NCBI GenBank assembly: GCA_009761415.1
Contig: QUOL01000020.1
Coordinates: 434,001 to 498,000, forward strand
Reading direction: 5' to 3'
Length of the DNA stretch: 64,000 nucleotides
DNA from: Sarcomyxa edulis
Taxonomy: Eukaryota > Basidiomycota > Agaricomycetes > Agaricales > Mycenaceae
Every line of letters begins with the position of its first letter. Within the stretch, counting starts at the first letter, position 1. The translations under genes and the position numbers were made by a program. Under the pieces are notes generated by a model that was given only the letters and a program-made list of their open reading frames with translations, ran no database searches and was not told the DNA's origin. Positions 42,112 to 52,325 of this stretch are shown here, piece by piece.

Positions 42112-43860
42112 TGTGATGAGGACTGCGGTGCTAGGAGTAGATGGGCTAGACTCCTAACTGTTGTTCGCCTCTAGGGGGTAAGGTGACGTTTTCTCGGAGG
42201 GGATTTTACGTAGCGAGAAATCCTAATGCCCAGTGACTTGTGTTTGGATAATGTGTTCGTAAAACGGTGGTGAGGTGGGTATGGGATGATGAGGTGTAAG
42301 GTAAGCTTCGGACTTGTAGGATCGTTCTCAGTAGGCCGTTTAGAGGCTTCGGACAGCTATAGGTTCGTTCTTGGAAAACCTACGAAGGCCTCGGACAGCT
42401 TTCGGAGAGCTGATCGATGCTTCGGACGGCTTATAAAACGTCTTCGGAGAGCTATCGAGGGCTTCGGACAGCTATAAGTTCGATCTTGGAGAACCTACGA
42501 GGGCCTCGGACAGCTTTTGGTGAGCTGACCGATGCTTCGTATAGCTATAAAACGTCTTCGGAGAGCTATCGAAGGTTTCGGACACCTCTGAACTGATTTC
42601 GGAGAGCTTCGAGGGTTTCGGACAGCTCTGGACTGATTTCGGAGAGCTTCCTTTGCTCCGGGAGTGGTACTGCCGACTGAATCAAGTCCTTTTTCTCTTG
42701 TTTTGACCGACTCCTGTAATCGTTCCTTGTCTCGGTTTCAGAAGTATGAGAAAGAGATAGAATTCCTATAGAGAGTAACTGGGTAGTTGGTCGATTCGGG
42801 TATGTTCCTCTGGTTCTCGTCCACACTGGTTCTATCTCCCGTTCTCCATGTCCTATCCTACTTTATATATGAATTCCTTCCCTGTCCTTGCCTAATTCTT
42901 CACCCCGAGTGCCATCCCAAGGTCCCCGAGATCTCCAATGATGAAACAGATCCGGTATTGGTTTTGATGTGTCCGAACCTCGCTCAGTGTGAAAGGTTAG
43001 GGCCTGAGGTGTTCTCTGAAAGCGTTGCAAGGTGAATTTGTGAAGGGATGAAACATGTCCGAGTGAGCAGGATGATGGGGAGCTTCCGATAGATTTTTTC
43101 CAAGATGCGACGGCCAAAGTTGTCCGAGAAGAGTGAATTTGATGTGGGTTGCTAGGCGGAGACCTGTAGTGTCTTTGTTAGCGGGCGATACCTCGCTTAC
43201 AAGTGCTGTGTCATGTGATAAACACAGAGGGAAGAATATTCCGTAGCACCACTTGGTCAGGGTGGACGGAGGTCTTAACGAGGCGTCCAGATGCATGGAA
43301 AGGTGTGAATTGAGATCACAATGTAAAGGGAATATGTCCGATTTGATAGGAAGAACAGCTCAGGGCAGCAAGCATCACGTTGGCGGTATGTCGACTGGTG
43401 GCAATGTTTTGTCGGTGAAGTATCTCTCGATGAGGTCTTCTAGAGGTGAAAGGGAACCTGCTGAAACGATTTGGGATCTGTCCGAAGGATCTAGGGGGCT
43501 GCGGAGAGGTGATCGAGTACATTGGGCCTTCGGTCAGGTGAAACGACGATAGGGAATTAGGTTCTGGCGGTAGATTTCCTTCGGAGAAGTTGTTCGTGTG
43601 TGATTTCAAGTATTCCGAAACGTTCTGAGACGTGACCGAAGGCGGGTTAGCATTTCGTGAGTGGATGAAGAGGCCGCTTTCGGGGAGGAACCGTCAAGTA
43701 GTGGGTACTTGGTGTCTTTCAGTGTCCGGTCATTCGAAAAGTAAGTTGTTTGTGGTAATATCACCAGTATCTCTGTAGTTAGCTATGTCTGGGGAGTCGC
43801 ATAAGAGTAGGTTGTTGTATAGTTGTCGATTCCTTGGCTGGGGATGCTGGCATCCTCACA
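42112..43860 (-). repeat. solo LTR, reversed copy of the large element's LTR
   Basis: 1749 bp in opposite orientation to 40120-41864, with scattered substitutions and a 4-bp length difference, so it is older than the two LTRs of the full element. Flanked by 4-bp CCGC (42108-42111 and 43861-43864). Produced by LTR-LTR recombination of an earlier insertion. Confidence 0.92.
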
Positions 43861-44302
43861 CCGCAGCATCAGCCGCAAACGCGGACAGCAAAACCGTCGA
43901 CGCTGGCATCCTCTCTTCCTCAGACACACCCGTCCTATCACAGAACTGCGTGAAACGCAGAAGACCGGCGCCGTAGCCATCCCGCGTCCCCTGATCCAAC
44001 GAATACACCATCACCTCGAACAGCCTCCTCAGAGCCGTGTCCGGAAGGGCACCGTCTATCGATTCGTGAAAAATCCTCGTCTGAGGAGTGAACCACCTAT
44101 GCAAACGATCGCTAGCCAAAACCGGGGGACGAAGAGCGGATGGAATGATCTCGCAACCCTTCCTGGGTTTCCGTGGCAAGCGAACTCGGGTGCCCTCCAG
44201 GGGAGGAAAAGTACGCTGAAACAGCATATCCTTGAGAGTAGATAGTTCGCGTTCCGTGTCAATGCCTGTTAATACATCGGACAATGTTTGATTACTAGAC
44301 AT
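43861..44302 (-). pseudogene. tyrosine recombinase, N-terminal piece
   Basis: Starts ATG 44302 (MSSNQTLSDVL); the RT stop codon TAG (44297-44295) overlaps this start region in another frame. Contains a core-binding-type stretch (SLDQGTRDGYGAGLLRFTQF). Cut by the solo LTR at 43860. With the other two pieces and one copy of each duplication the frame is 430 codons including stop. Confidence 0.83.
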
Positions 44303-46954
44303 GAGTGAAGTACGACGCCAACTCGGCGGGAAAAGAGTAAGCAAAATCTAAACGTTCGGAGGCCGGAGGCAAATCCCCTCTCGAGACGCAGTCCGATAAG
44401 TTCGTAGATGTCTCTACATATATGAGAGTGATGGTGAGGTTCATCCTGTCCAAAATCTCCTCGGACCGCCGCACACACAAATTAGACTCAAGATTCCTGG
44501 AACGCCCCTTCCTGTAGGCTCCTATCGCACCGTCGTTATCACTGCGAATCAGGAAATCTTGATCACGTATCCCTTGAGCTTCGGCAATACGTATCACCAA
44601 CTCGATCGCAACACTCTCCAACCAGCCGATGTCCCTCCCTTTAGCTCTCCACAGAGAAGTCGTGCGCCATGCGTCCCATCGACCATCCCACAGAATGCCA
44701 ACTCCCCAATTCGTCGAGGCATCTACCCAAATGTTGTAATCCACGGTAGGACCCTTCGGACGTAGGTAACGGGCGAAGGAGGTCATCGATAATTGATCAG
44801 CCCACCAACGCAAATCGGTTTGAACCGAGTGCGGAGGCCATCGCTTCTGGAAATCTTCTTGCGACTTGAACGTCGTCAACCATGCGATGAGATTACGCAA
44901 GTAAGATGATCCCCTCCTGTATACAAAAGTGATGTGAGATAACGAGCCAATCAACGATTCCACCGTCTTCCTAAGAGCTGGAGCGTTCGAATGGACAGTC
45001 ATAAAGTCAGTGACCTTCATGAGATGCTTGAGCCTTTTCCGCTCCGATAGATACACACACTTCCGAGGAAGATCCCACTCGAAACCGATATACGCAAACG
45101 TGTCGCCAAATTCCTGACCCTTCGTAGCATGCCAAGGAATGCCCAGCGGCGATATGATGTGCTTGATGCGCGTTAAGTCGTAATCGTAGCGATAATTAAC
45201 CCCGTCCGACACGCCTTCGTACGCTCCATCCGGACTCGGAAAGCGAAAGGGGTTGAAGTCATCTACCCATTTTACTACGGGTTTGACCCCCAAACCTCTC
45301 CATATATCAACAGTCGCGTCCGCGACCTCTCCCTGCAGGCCATGAGCGCTAGCCACGCCAAAGGGAACGTTGTGATCGATGTAGAACAAGCCTTCAAAAT
45401 GTATGACCGTATATCGTTTATGGTCTGGTTTCGTAGGCATAGTCCGATAGGCCCCCACCACGTCCAAGGTCGCTGCCTGAGCGCCTGGTGGTGCATTCAC
45501 GACCTGAGATGAGAATATATATGCATGAGTATATTGATAACGTCTCGAGGATTTCCACCGCTGACTGCGAACATCCGACACCTCAGAAAGATCGAGCGTG
45601 TACTTCCAGTAAACAGTTCTCGTCCTTTTCCTGGGAAAACATCCCACGTCATGGCCGGCACTTATTCACGAAGCACTTCCGCCATCTCCCCGAAGTACTG
45701 ACGCACGCCTACACACGATCAACCTCTCACGATGTGAAGGAACGATAGATGGATTATAAAAAGCATATATTGATAGTAATCGCGATAAAACGCGTGACTC
45801 GTGATAGAGAGTATGGATGTATGCGAGTCTGAGGGCGTATATCGCACACCTCATGATGATGGATGGGGAGAACGATGAATGAACGTAGGCGAACAATTCG
45901 GACTCGATATGAATGCATGAAAAATTATGACGAGTGGTAAAAATAACGAGATAATCTCGCCGTTATGATATGTATCGCACGCGAGAAACGGGAATGATAA
46001 AAATAAAAAGGGGGGTAACAGAAGACTCACGATCTCCGCGCAATCCTCAGCACCGTACCAACGAGTAGGATAATCGTCCGAATCGATCGCATCGTTGACT
46101 GATCGACCTAATTTTCCTCGATACGATAAGTTCCTACAACATCGATACTTGTCTGGCTGCCCGGGACCACCCGACGTCACCACGACCTGCACCGGCGAGG
46201 AGCGAAACGGTCCTATCTTCGCCTCTAACTCTTCCTTCGTGAACGGGCCCACGACCCGTCCCAATTCTATCTCCTCTAAAATATAAGCGCGTATAACCTC
46301 GTGATGAATGTCGGATGATTGTAAATTTGGTGGAGTGAATGATTCAGTGATTGGATCTAAGTCGCCTAACGAAAAGCCGTGTTCAAGTTTAAAACATAAT
46401 TCGGGGTACCGGTCTATTAATTGAGCCTTTGAGAGATATGAGTGGAAGGCTTCGTGTGAATATGGAGTGCGTATTTTCGCGAAATCGGGATCTGAATCAT
46501 ACACGGATAATTGAACGGATAAGTCGTCGAAATAAGGAATGTGATTGTCGATGATGGGAGAGAAATCGAAAGTGAGAGAGTCGATGATATGCTGCCAAGA
46601 GTGTAACGGGGATGAGCTAGGATCAGGTGGGACACGCGCGAGCACAGGCCTCGTGTCGACCTCCACATAAGGAACAAATGTGCTGTTCTGGGTGATTAAT
46701 TTCGCAGGGACGAATACGTTTGAGATTGTAGCTGGGACAAATGATATTTCTTCCGATGCGTTTGACGAGCTGACGATTGACGTATCTGGAAAATGTCGGT
46801 TTGCCTTGCGGCGATGTCTCGACTTCGCATTCCGCGAACTTGTGGTCTCCTTGGCAAATAAGGCACATGGCGGCGGGACCGTTCCTCCGAGTGCTCCCTC
46901 GAAAGGATCCACCTCCCCCTTCCTCATTCTTCTTCTCTCCACGTCTACCTGCAT
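44295..46954 (-). CDS. DIRS-like reverse transcriptase / RNase H
   Basis: Two exons, 46954-46031 and 45503-44295, separated by a 527-bp intron with good splice sites (ATC|GTGAGT ... CTCAG|GTC, phase 0). The upstream limit is the open frame; the true start is unknown because the frame overlaps gag by about 330 bp. RT landmarks: NAPPGAQAATLDVVGAYRTM, PFGVASAHGLQGEVAD, catalytic VVKWVDDFNPF. RNase H: IWVDASTNWGVGILWDG, the glutamate in WLESVAIELV, IRSDNDGAIGAY and NLSDCVSRGD. Order and motifs fit DIRS-type elements, not Ty3. No frameshift in either exon. Confidence 0.85.
45504..46030 (-). other. 527-bp intron inside the reverse transcriptase gene
   Basis: About ten times the length of host introns in this window, AT-rich and full of stop codons. 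Splicing joins GAEDCAEI to VVNAPPGAQ, the expected RT sequence. Confidence 0.7.
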
Positions 46955-48023
46955 CGTAGGGGTCCTTGCGATAACTAGACCGCTGCCTACGATCGGGACC
47001 TGAGGAAGATGATGAGCCGCTTATCTGATTGATCTGTGATTTCATCTCCGCCCTAGCGATGTCCGACTTAATCGCTTCGAACCGACGATAATAGCTATCT
47101 TCGTCGAACTCCTGAAAGTCCGAGAAATACTTGGTGCGCATTTCGATGTCAAACTGTAAAACGGCTTTGAAGTGATCAACTTCGTGACGACGTAAAAAAT
47201 TGTAATGATCCACGTTCCAGCGTTTCGCAATGGAAGCGGAGCATGTCTGAGTGATGTATTTGGAATATAAAGCCCAAGCTTCATGGAAGAGATTGACGTT
47301 CATATCGGCTTCGTTACCGAGAACGGATAGATCGTATACGCTGACTTTCGTGTTGTTCGACAAATATCTTGTCTTCATCTGAAGCGAGCTGAGGTTGTAA
47401 AATAAAGTTTTAGTGGAAGCGATGGTGAAGCATGATAGCGAAACGTAAAAGCCCTGTTTGGCTGCATCGATGATGACATGATGGATGGTGTCGAGTACGC
47501 TCTCGCCTTTGACAGTTTCGCGTTTCTTCGTGAATATCTTGTCTTCTTCCATCGGTTCTGCGAGAGGTTGAGAATTTAATGAATTACCCAGAATATCGAA
47601 TATTTTCTTCTGAGTTCCGGGGGAGTGAGCAGCGATGGCCGAATAAGTCTGATTAAGTGTGGGAGTGAAATTATTAGTCGAAGAAGATGATGCGGGATTT
47701 AAAATGGAATTAAGGCTTGAGCTGGATGTTTGACCGTTATTGCCGTTGAAAACGAAGGGAGTGTTCCCGAATCCTCCTACTGGAGGAATAAAAAATAAGT
47801 CTTCGTCTCTAGGAACACCTAATTCCTTGGCTGCTCTGCGAACAGCTCGAGCTGCATTGCGAGCAGTGCGTAAGGCGTTCTCGGTGATCTTCTCTTCCCT
47901 GGTTCTGATGATGGCCGCGGGACGTAAAGTCGAAGGAGCCGAAAAACCGTTAAAATTAGTCATTGAGTTCGATCTGGGCCTCAATGTTTTGCCGGAGGCT
48001 CCATTGGGACGTGAAGTCGACAT
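46623..48023 (-). CDS. DIRS-like gag protein
   Basis: From ATG 48023 (MSTSRPNGASGKTLRPRSNS) 466 residues; an upstream in-frame ATG at 48137 would add 38. The middle is helical (DVYDLS-type region, TQTCSASIAKRWNVDHYNFL). Then comes an Arg/Gly-rich part and two cysteine/histidine clusters near the end: CLICQGDHKFAEC and CSLCGGRHEACARAC. The latter resemble nucleocapsid fingers and occur in gag of tyrosine-recombinase elements of fungi. Stop at 46623 inside the RT frame. Confidence 0.75.
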   Translation of the reverse strand: MSTSRPNGASGKTLRPRSNSMTNFNGFSAPSTLRPAAIIRTREEKITENALRTARNAARAVRRAAKELGVPRDEDLFFIPPVGGFGNTPFVFNGNNGQTSSSSLNSILNPASSSSTNNFTPTLNQTYSAIAAHSPGTQKKIFDILGNSLNSQPLAEPMEEDKIFTKKRETVKGESVLDTIHHVIIDAAKQGFYVSLSCFTIASTKTLFYNLSSLQMKTRYLSNNTKVSVYDLSVLGNEADMNVNLFHEAWALYSKYITQTCSASIAKRWNVDHYNFLRRHEVDHFKAVLQFDIEMRTKYFSDFQEFDEDSYYRRFEAIKSDIARAEMKSQINQISGSSSSSGPDRRQRSSYRKDPYDAGRRGEKKNEEGGGGSFRGSTRRNGPAAMCLICQGDHKFAECEVETSPQGKPTFSRYVNRQLVKRIGRNIICPSYNLKRIRPCEINHPEQHICSLCGGRHEACARACPT

Positions 48024-48128
48024 GATTGTTGAAGTTACGGAGATAAGATAAGATTTTCGTGAGTATTTGAAATTTTTGGCGAGGACGGTCGCACAAAATG
48101 AAGAGGGAAAAGAGAAGAAGGAATGAAG

Positions 48129-48213
48129 ACGTGTCATTGCTTCTCTGCGTTCTTTCCCTCAGGCTCGCACGGACCATGGATGGTCATCGAAGGTCCTGGA
48201 AGCAATGACACGT
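48129..48213. repeat. 15-bp inverted repeat at the 5' side of the DIRS-like element
   Basis: ACGTGTCATTGCTTC (48129-48143) and its exact reverse complement (48199-48213), 55 bp apart. Lies just upstream of gag; may be part of the terminal structure of the element. Confidence 0.6.
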
Positions 48214-48551
48214 GTGTCACAATCTCGAGTCGCGTGGCACTTATCAAGCCCCTGCTGAACTCCTTCCGAAGGCTCGCAAGCTCGCCTGGTTGTAGTTGAG
48301 CCTCCACCTTAGTTACTGACCTCCACCACGGTCCAACGTCCAACCACGTCGCACGGCCCACCCAAAACTCGCTCTCAACTGCGATACGAGTGTGCTTGTA
48401 GCCGTAGGTTGCGAGCCTCAGCCAGCAAGGACTCGAATTCTCCGTTCCCGAAACTTGAGAAGTTCGAAGTTTTGTCTTCATAATTTACTACTGCCACTGG
48501 TAGCCCGAGTTGTCAACCACGATTGTTCGACGGTGGTCTCAAACTGTGTAA
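48214..48551. other. promoter region of the membrane kinase-like gene
   Basis: About 340 bp between the inverted repeat and the ATG at 48552. No ORF with support. Confidence 0.4.
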
Positions 48552-50047
48552 ATGCCTGTTTCAAAAACATTTGTAACAGTCCTAGCTGCGGCGACGGCGA
48601 CAGCGGCTTCTTGCTATCTCCTCTGGATACAATCATATGCGTACAAGAAACAGAAAGCCTTGAAAACTGTGCGTATATAGTCGCCTCCATAGCTAGTCCT
48701 GCTGATTATTATACCACACCATTGGCAGGCCCCACGCGATCTTGACACCTGGAGAGTCCCTGACCCGGAACTCGCAGACGGAATAGTTATCTGGGCAGAT
48801 ATCGAGAAATTACTGAGGGTGCATGGCTATACACCCTGGGACCAGAATTATTTTGTCACTTTTCATAGTCCTGGCGGAAGAAGTTATACCCCTAGTCCCA
48901 GTGGATTTGCGTATGTGCGGCCTGATCGAGCGTTCTCCGATGGTGGTCCTGGCACTTTGTCGGAGCTGACGCGATTCTACTGTTTGGTAAGCGTGTCCAC
49001 CAGCTACGCGCTCTGCTCATTATCACCACCGCCTCTCTTTCCTGTAGACACCTCTCAGTCGTGCTATTCGTACTCCCGATGGCCGTGATGCCGTCATCCG
49101 AATCATTAAGATCCGCAACGAAGGACAAGAGCATCTCAGTATCCTTCGAAAAATTGCTAGGTCCCCTCAGGCTTTACTCAGCACGAACCATACGTTACCC
49201 ATGTGGACCGAGTTCGAACTCGGCCATCTTGTGTTTGGTGTTTTTCCTTTGGTAGGATTCCCCCTGAATTGGGCATTTGATTACTGGGCTAAGAATTCGG
49301 TGGGCGATGTGATGGATATGTTGATGCAAGCGTTGGAGGTATGCCCGTCAGTGTTCTGAATTTTCTGCCCAGTGGGTGATCAAAACTCTCGTAGGGACTT
49401 GCCTTCATCCACAACTTGAACATCGCACATCGTGTAAGTGCTTCTGCATTCCATCCCATCACTTCCCCCTGTGACCTCATATCTTAACTCATATCTTCCC
49501 GTGCTTCAGGACGCGTTCTATACCAACTTCGTAGTTGAATACTACCCAGAATCACTCCTCTCCATCTCACCCTCTCGTCCACGTGTCTACCTCATCGACT
49601 TCGAAGTAGCCATCCAATTCCCCGATGACTCGTCACCGGAAGACAGAGTATGCGTCGGTCTCCCGCTCGGTGGTTCGTTCCCTGAGGAGCATATGTACAC
49701 TGCTCCGCGAGCCCCGGAGATGTTGACTGGGGCTCCGTATAGTCCGTTCAAGTTGGATGTTTGGCAATTTGGGACCTCGTTTGTGCGGTATAAGGTGTGT
49801 CCTGTAGCCCGGCATTTCTTTCCGTACCATCATCTCAATTTATGTATCATTTCCTTTCAAGACCAATGTCCCTCAGCTCGACGAGGTCCTGGAGGAGCTT
49901 AGATGCCCTGATTATCAATTGCGTCCGAGCGCACGGGATGCGCTCACGAAGATGGTCACCATCGTCAATGGTATGCCTCCTGCGTCGTTGTTGATTGCGG
50001 GAGAGATTCTGCCTTGTTCGGAACCGGGAGTTCTTGCTACTCTTTAG
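48552..50047 (+). CDS. membrane-anchored protein kinase-like protein
   Basis: Exons 48552-48668, 48729-48986, 49048-49338, 49395-49433, 49510-49794, 49862-50047; 391 residues with consistent phases. An N-terminal segment (TFVTVLAAATATAASCYLLW) is a probable membrane anchor. The kinase-like part has AVIRIIKI (ATP lysine), FIHNLNIAHR|DAFYTNFVVEYY (HRD and the later asparagine, split by an intron), LIDFEVAIQF (DFE in place of DFG) and APRAPEM. The DFG glycine is replaced by glutamate, so catalytic activity is uncertain. Known type: Agaricomycete-expanded kinase-like proteins. A broken copy lies at 13939-14309. Convergent with the next kinase. Confidence 0.83.
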
Positions 50048-50583
50048 ATCTATATACCCCCTCGCGTTTGTTTTCTTTCATCTTGTGTTCTCTCGAGTTT
50101 CTTTTGTTGGTTTCTGTTCTTCCCATTATCCTTTCCATCCATAACCCGTCTCATTCTTGACTTCCTGGCATCACCCCCTAGACTTCGGGCTGGGCATTAC
50201 CCATTTGTTGTCTGGTAATGCTTTTATCTGGGTGATATCCATCGATTGGAATCTTATCGATATTGTTCTCTGGATCCTTCCGCATCTTCGAACGATTGAT
50301 CGAATTCACCGTTCCATGCTTTGAGTATGGTTTGTTCAATTTGAGTACCAGTCCGGATTCTCAAAACACAAGTCATTAGCCCTAGTCATTCTTTAACTCT
50401 GCATCCTCTCATCGGGCTGGGAAATATTTTCAGGGAGTTTTTGAAACTATCTCACAATTCTCGTTTCTACTATGCTTTCCCATTCTTTCATGGTCTGACG
50501 AAGTTTCGAAGGGTGGCCTTATCGAATCCGCCGAGGCTTGATCTTCCCCTATCACTGTACTACACCGCATGTTCACCGTCCAA
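50048..50583. other. convergent 3' region
   Basis: About 540 bp between the stops of two kinase-like genes; T-rich on the plus strand. Only presumed 3' UTRs. Confidence 0.5.
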
Positions 50584-52077
50584 TCACATAGCTACTCTCT
50601 TTATAAGATCATCAAGAACAGCTCTCGCAGAAGGACGCTTCTCTGCATCAACCTGAACACAATTTTCTACAAGCGACCTGTACCACTGCGGGGTAGCACC
50701 ATCTCCCTCTTGCCAAAACAGCCGCGGCGCCTGAGAAGACGCCCTCCGGAATTCTTCAATCTCTTCAGACAACGCCCATAATGTCAAACCCACAGTGAAC
50801 ATATCATGAGCCGCGGTACATCCACGACTGGGAACATCCCAAAGTTCGGGCGGGGCATATTCTTCTGGAAACATGTCTGCCTGAGGATATACATCGATGT
50901 GGCGGATCCGACCGTCAGTGCCTAGGATGAGGTTGCGTAGAGTGATGTCCCCACTGAAAGAATTTGCGTCGTGGAGAACGACGACGCCGTGTAGGATGTC
51001 AGAAGCCCATAGTTGTTTAGTGGGCCAATCGATTAATTTTGAAGGCTTATCCGCGATGGCAGTTCCTTCCACCTCTGATTCCTCAATATCGTCGAATTCA
51101 TCGTCCGACGGATAGAACATAGAATCGGGTGGAGAAGGAGGTAAGGTGTCTATCCTAGGCGGTAACCATTTACGTCCTTTTTTGTGCAATCGAGAAAGGA
51201 CGTCACTCAACGACCCCGCTCTGAAGTAAGGCGTCAAATAGCCGCGAAAGCGAAGAGGATCTGTGGTATCAGAAACGAGAAAGGAGGGTTTTATGATGAA
51301 CGATGAGTCAAAACGAGTCAAGTGCGCCACTTCTTTGACTAGTCTTTCAGTATCACGATTCCCCAAGATATCTGGTAGTTCTGGGATGAGAACCGAGGGA
51401 TCGTATCTGCCTTCATCGTGTTTGAATGCGTAAAGTTGGCCGTCGACTTCTACAAGATCGACACGAGTATACCTCAAAAATCTATGGTAGACGATGGAGG
51501 AAATGGGGACGATAGGAAGGTCAACGCCAGCGTCACTAGGCAAGAGTGGGTATGTGAGCTCGCAAGGTCGGATGGAATGGACCGTGGCACGTCCATCGAC
51601 CGTCCCAAAAACGACGCGAAGGATGGGATGGGAGAGATCGATGTGAGGAAGTACGGAGTGGAAGAAGAACTCGTCGGACATCGAACCGTCGTAATCATCA
51701 AGGAAGCGATTCTCTGCACAATCGGACAACTCTTTGTTCCTCGTGTACTCGACTATGATACTGAAGCCGGTATCATAGTGTTTATGATCGACCTGGTATT
51801 CAAAGAGGCACCAGGCATGATCATGAGGCTCATGATCATCTTCTGGACCACAACACTCCCCCGCAGTTTCGGGCTCCGTTCTAACAGTGATGAAGGTGAC
51901 GCCGTTGTACAGGTTGTATACCGCGTCTGGGGGAGGGTTCGGACGCTCTACTGGTGTCAATTGTAAGGGCGGATTTCCGAGGACTGAAAGTGAAAGGTGA
52001 ATGTCAGAGTGAGGATATCCAGTAACAAAAAGAGACTGACCAGTCGCTTGATCTGGTATATTTGCGATCTCAGCCAT
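50584..52077 (-). CDS. divergent protein kinase-like protein (copy 2)
   Basis: Exons 52077-52041 and 51983-50584; 478 residues. The intron is phase 1 at the same position as in the copy at 12176. The N-terminal domain (LGNPPLQLTPVERPNPPPDA, YNLYNGV) and the stretch EYTRNKELSDCAENR match that copy (EYARNKELSDCAENR). Kinase motifs: LYAFKHDE lysine, LTPYFRAGSLSDVL, catalytic loop SGDITLRNLIL, IDVYPQ for DFG, APPELWDVP. The lysine of the catalytic loop is lost (DITLRN versus DLKLDN in copy 1), so this copy is the more likely pseudokinase. It has an acidic insert (DEFDDIEESEVEG) missing from copy 1. Confidence 0.8.
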   Translation of the reverse strand: MAEIANIPDQATGQSLFVTGYPHSDIHLSLSVLGNPPLQLTPVERPNPPPDAVYNLYNGVTFITVRTEPETAGECCGPEDDHEPHDHAWCLFEYQVDHKHYDTGFSIIVEYTRNKELSDCAENRFLDDYDGSMSDEFFFHSVLPHIDLSHPILRVVFGTVDGRATVHSIRPCELTYPLLPSDAGVDLPIVPISSIVYHRFLRYTRVDLVEVDGQLYAFKHDEGRYDPSVLIPELPDILGNRDTERLVKEVAHLTRFDSSFIIKPSFLVSDTTDPLRFRGYLTPYFRAGSLSDVLSRLHKKGRKWLPPRIDTLPPSPPDSMFYPSDDEFDDIEESEVEGTAIADKPSKLIDWPTKQLWASDILHGVVVLHDANSFSGDITLRNLILGTDGRIRHIDVYPQADMFPEEYAPPELWDVPSRGCTAAHDMFTVGLTLWALSEEIEEFRRASSQAPRLFWQEGDGATPQWYRSLVENCVQVDAEKRPSARAVLDDLIKRVAM

Positions 52078-52325
52078 GTCTAGAGAATTATCAGTAGAGA
52101 TCAGACAGAAATTGGTGGTCTTGAATCAGGGCGAGACTGAAACCCTCATATAACCTGGTCGTGACTCGGAAGCCTCATTTACATAACAAACGGACCCGAG
52201 TTTGACTCTGCGCGCAACAAACTGACTCGAATCGACAAACCTCCATTCTCAGATTGAGGATCCCGAGGTACACAGATGATACATGTAAATGGCCAGCATT
52301 CAAGAACACCAGTGACCAAAAGCAT

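Larger units (their letters stand above)
16796..48023 (-). mobile_element. DIRS-like tyrosine-recombinase retroelement, split by later insertions
   Basis: Minus-strand order gag (48023-46623), RT/RNase H (46954-44295) and tyrosine recombinase (44302 to 16796, in three pieces) is that of DIRS-type retrotransposons, which integrate with a tyrosine recombinase instead of a DDE integrase. Coordinates given are the coding limits; the true ends were not located. Removing a solo LTR (42112-43860), the 24.5-kb LTR element (17405-41864) and one copy of each 4-bp duplication leaves about 5 kb of coding region with no stop codon in the recombinase. The element was therefore probably intact when it was hit. 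Confidence 0.85.

Noticed and set aside
40120..43860. 40120-43860 as a single element with inverted LTR-like ends
   Set aside because: The two LTRs each have their own 4-bp duplication, and the 247 bp between them is recombinase sequence, so they are two separate insertions.
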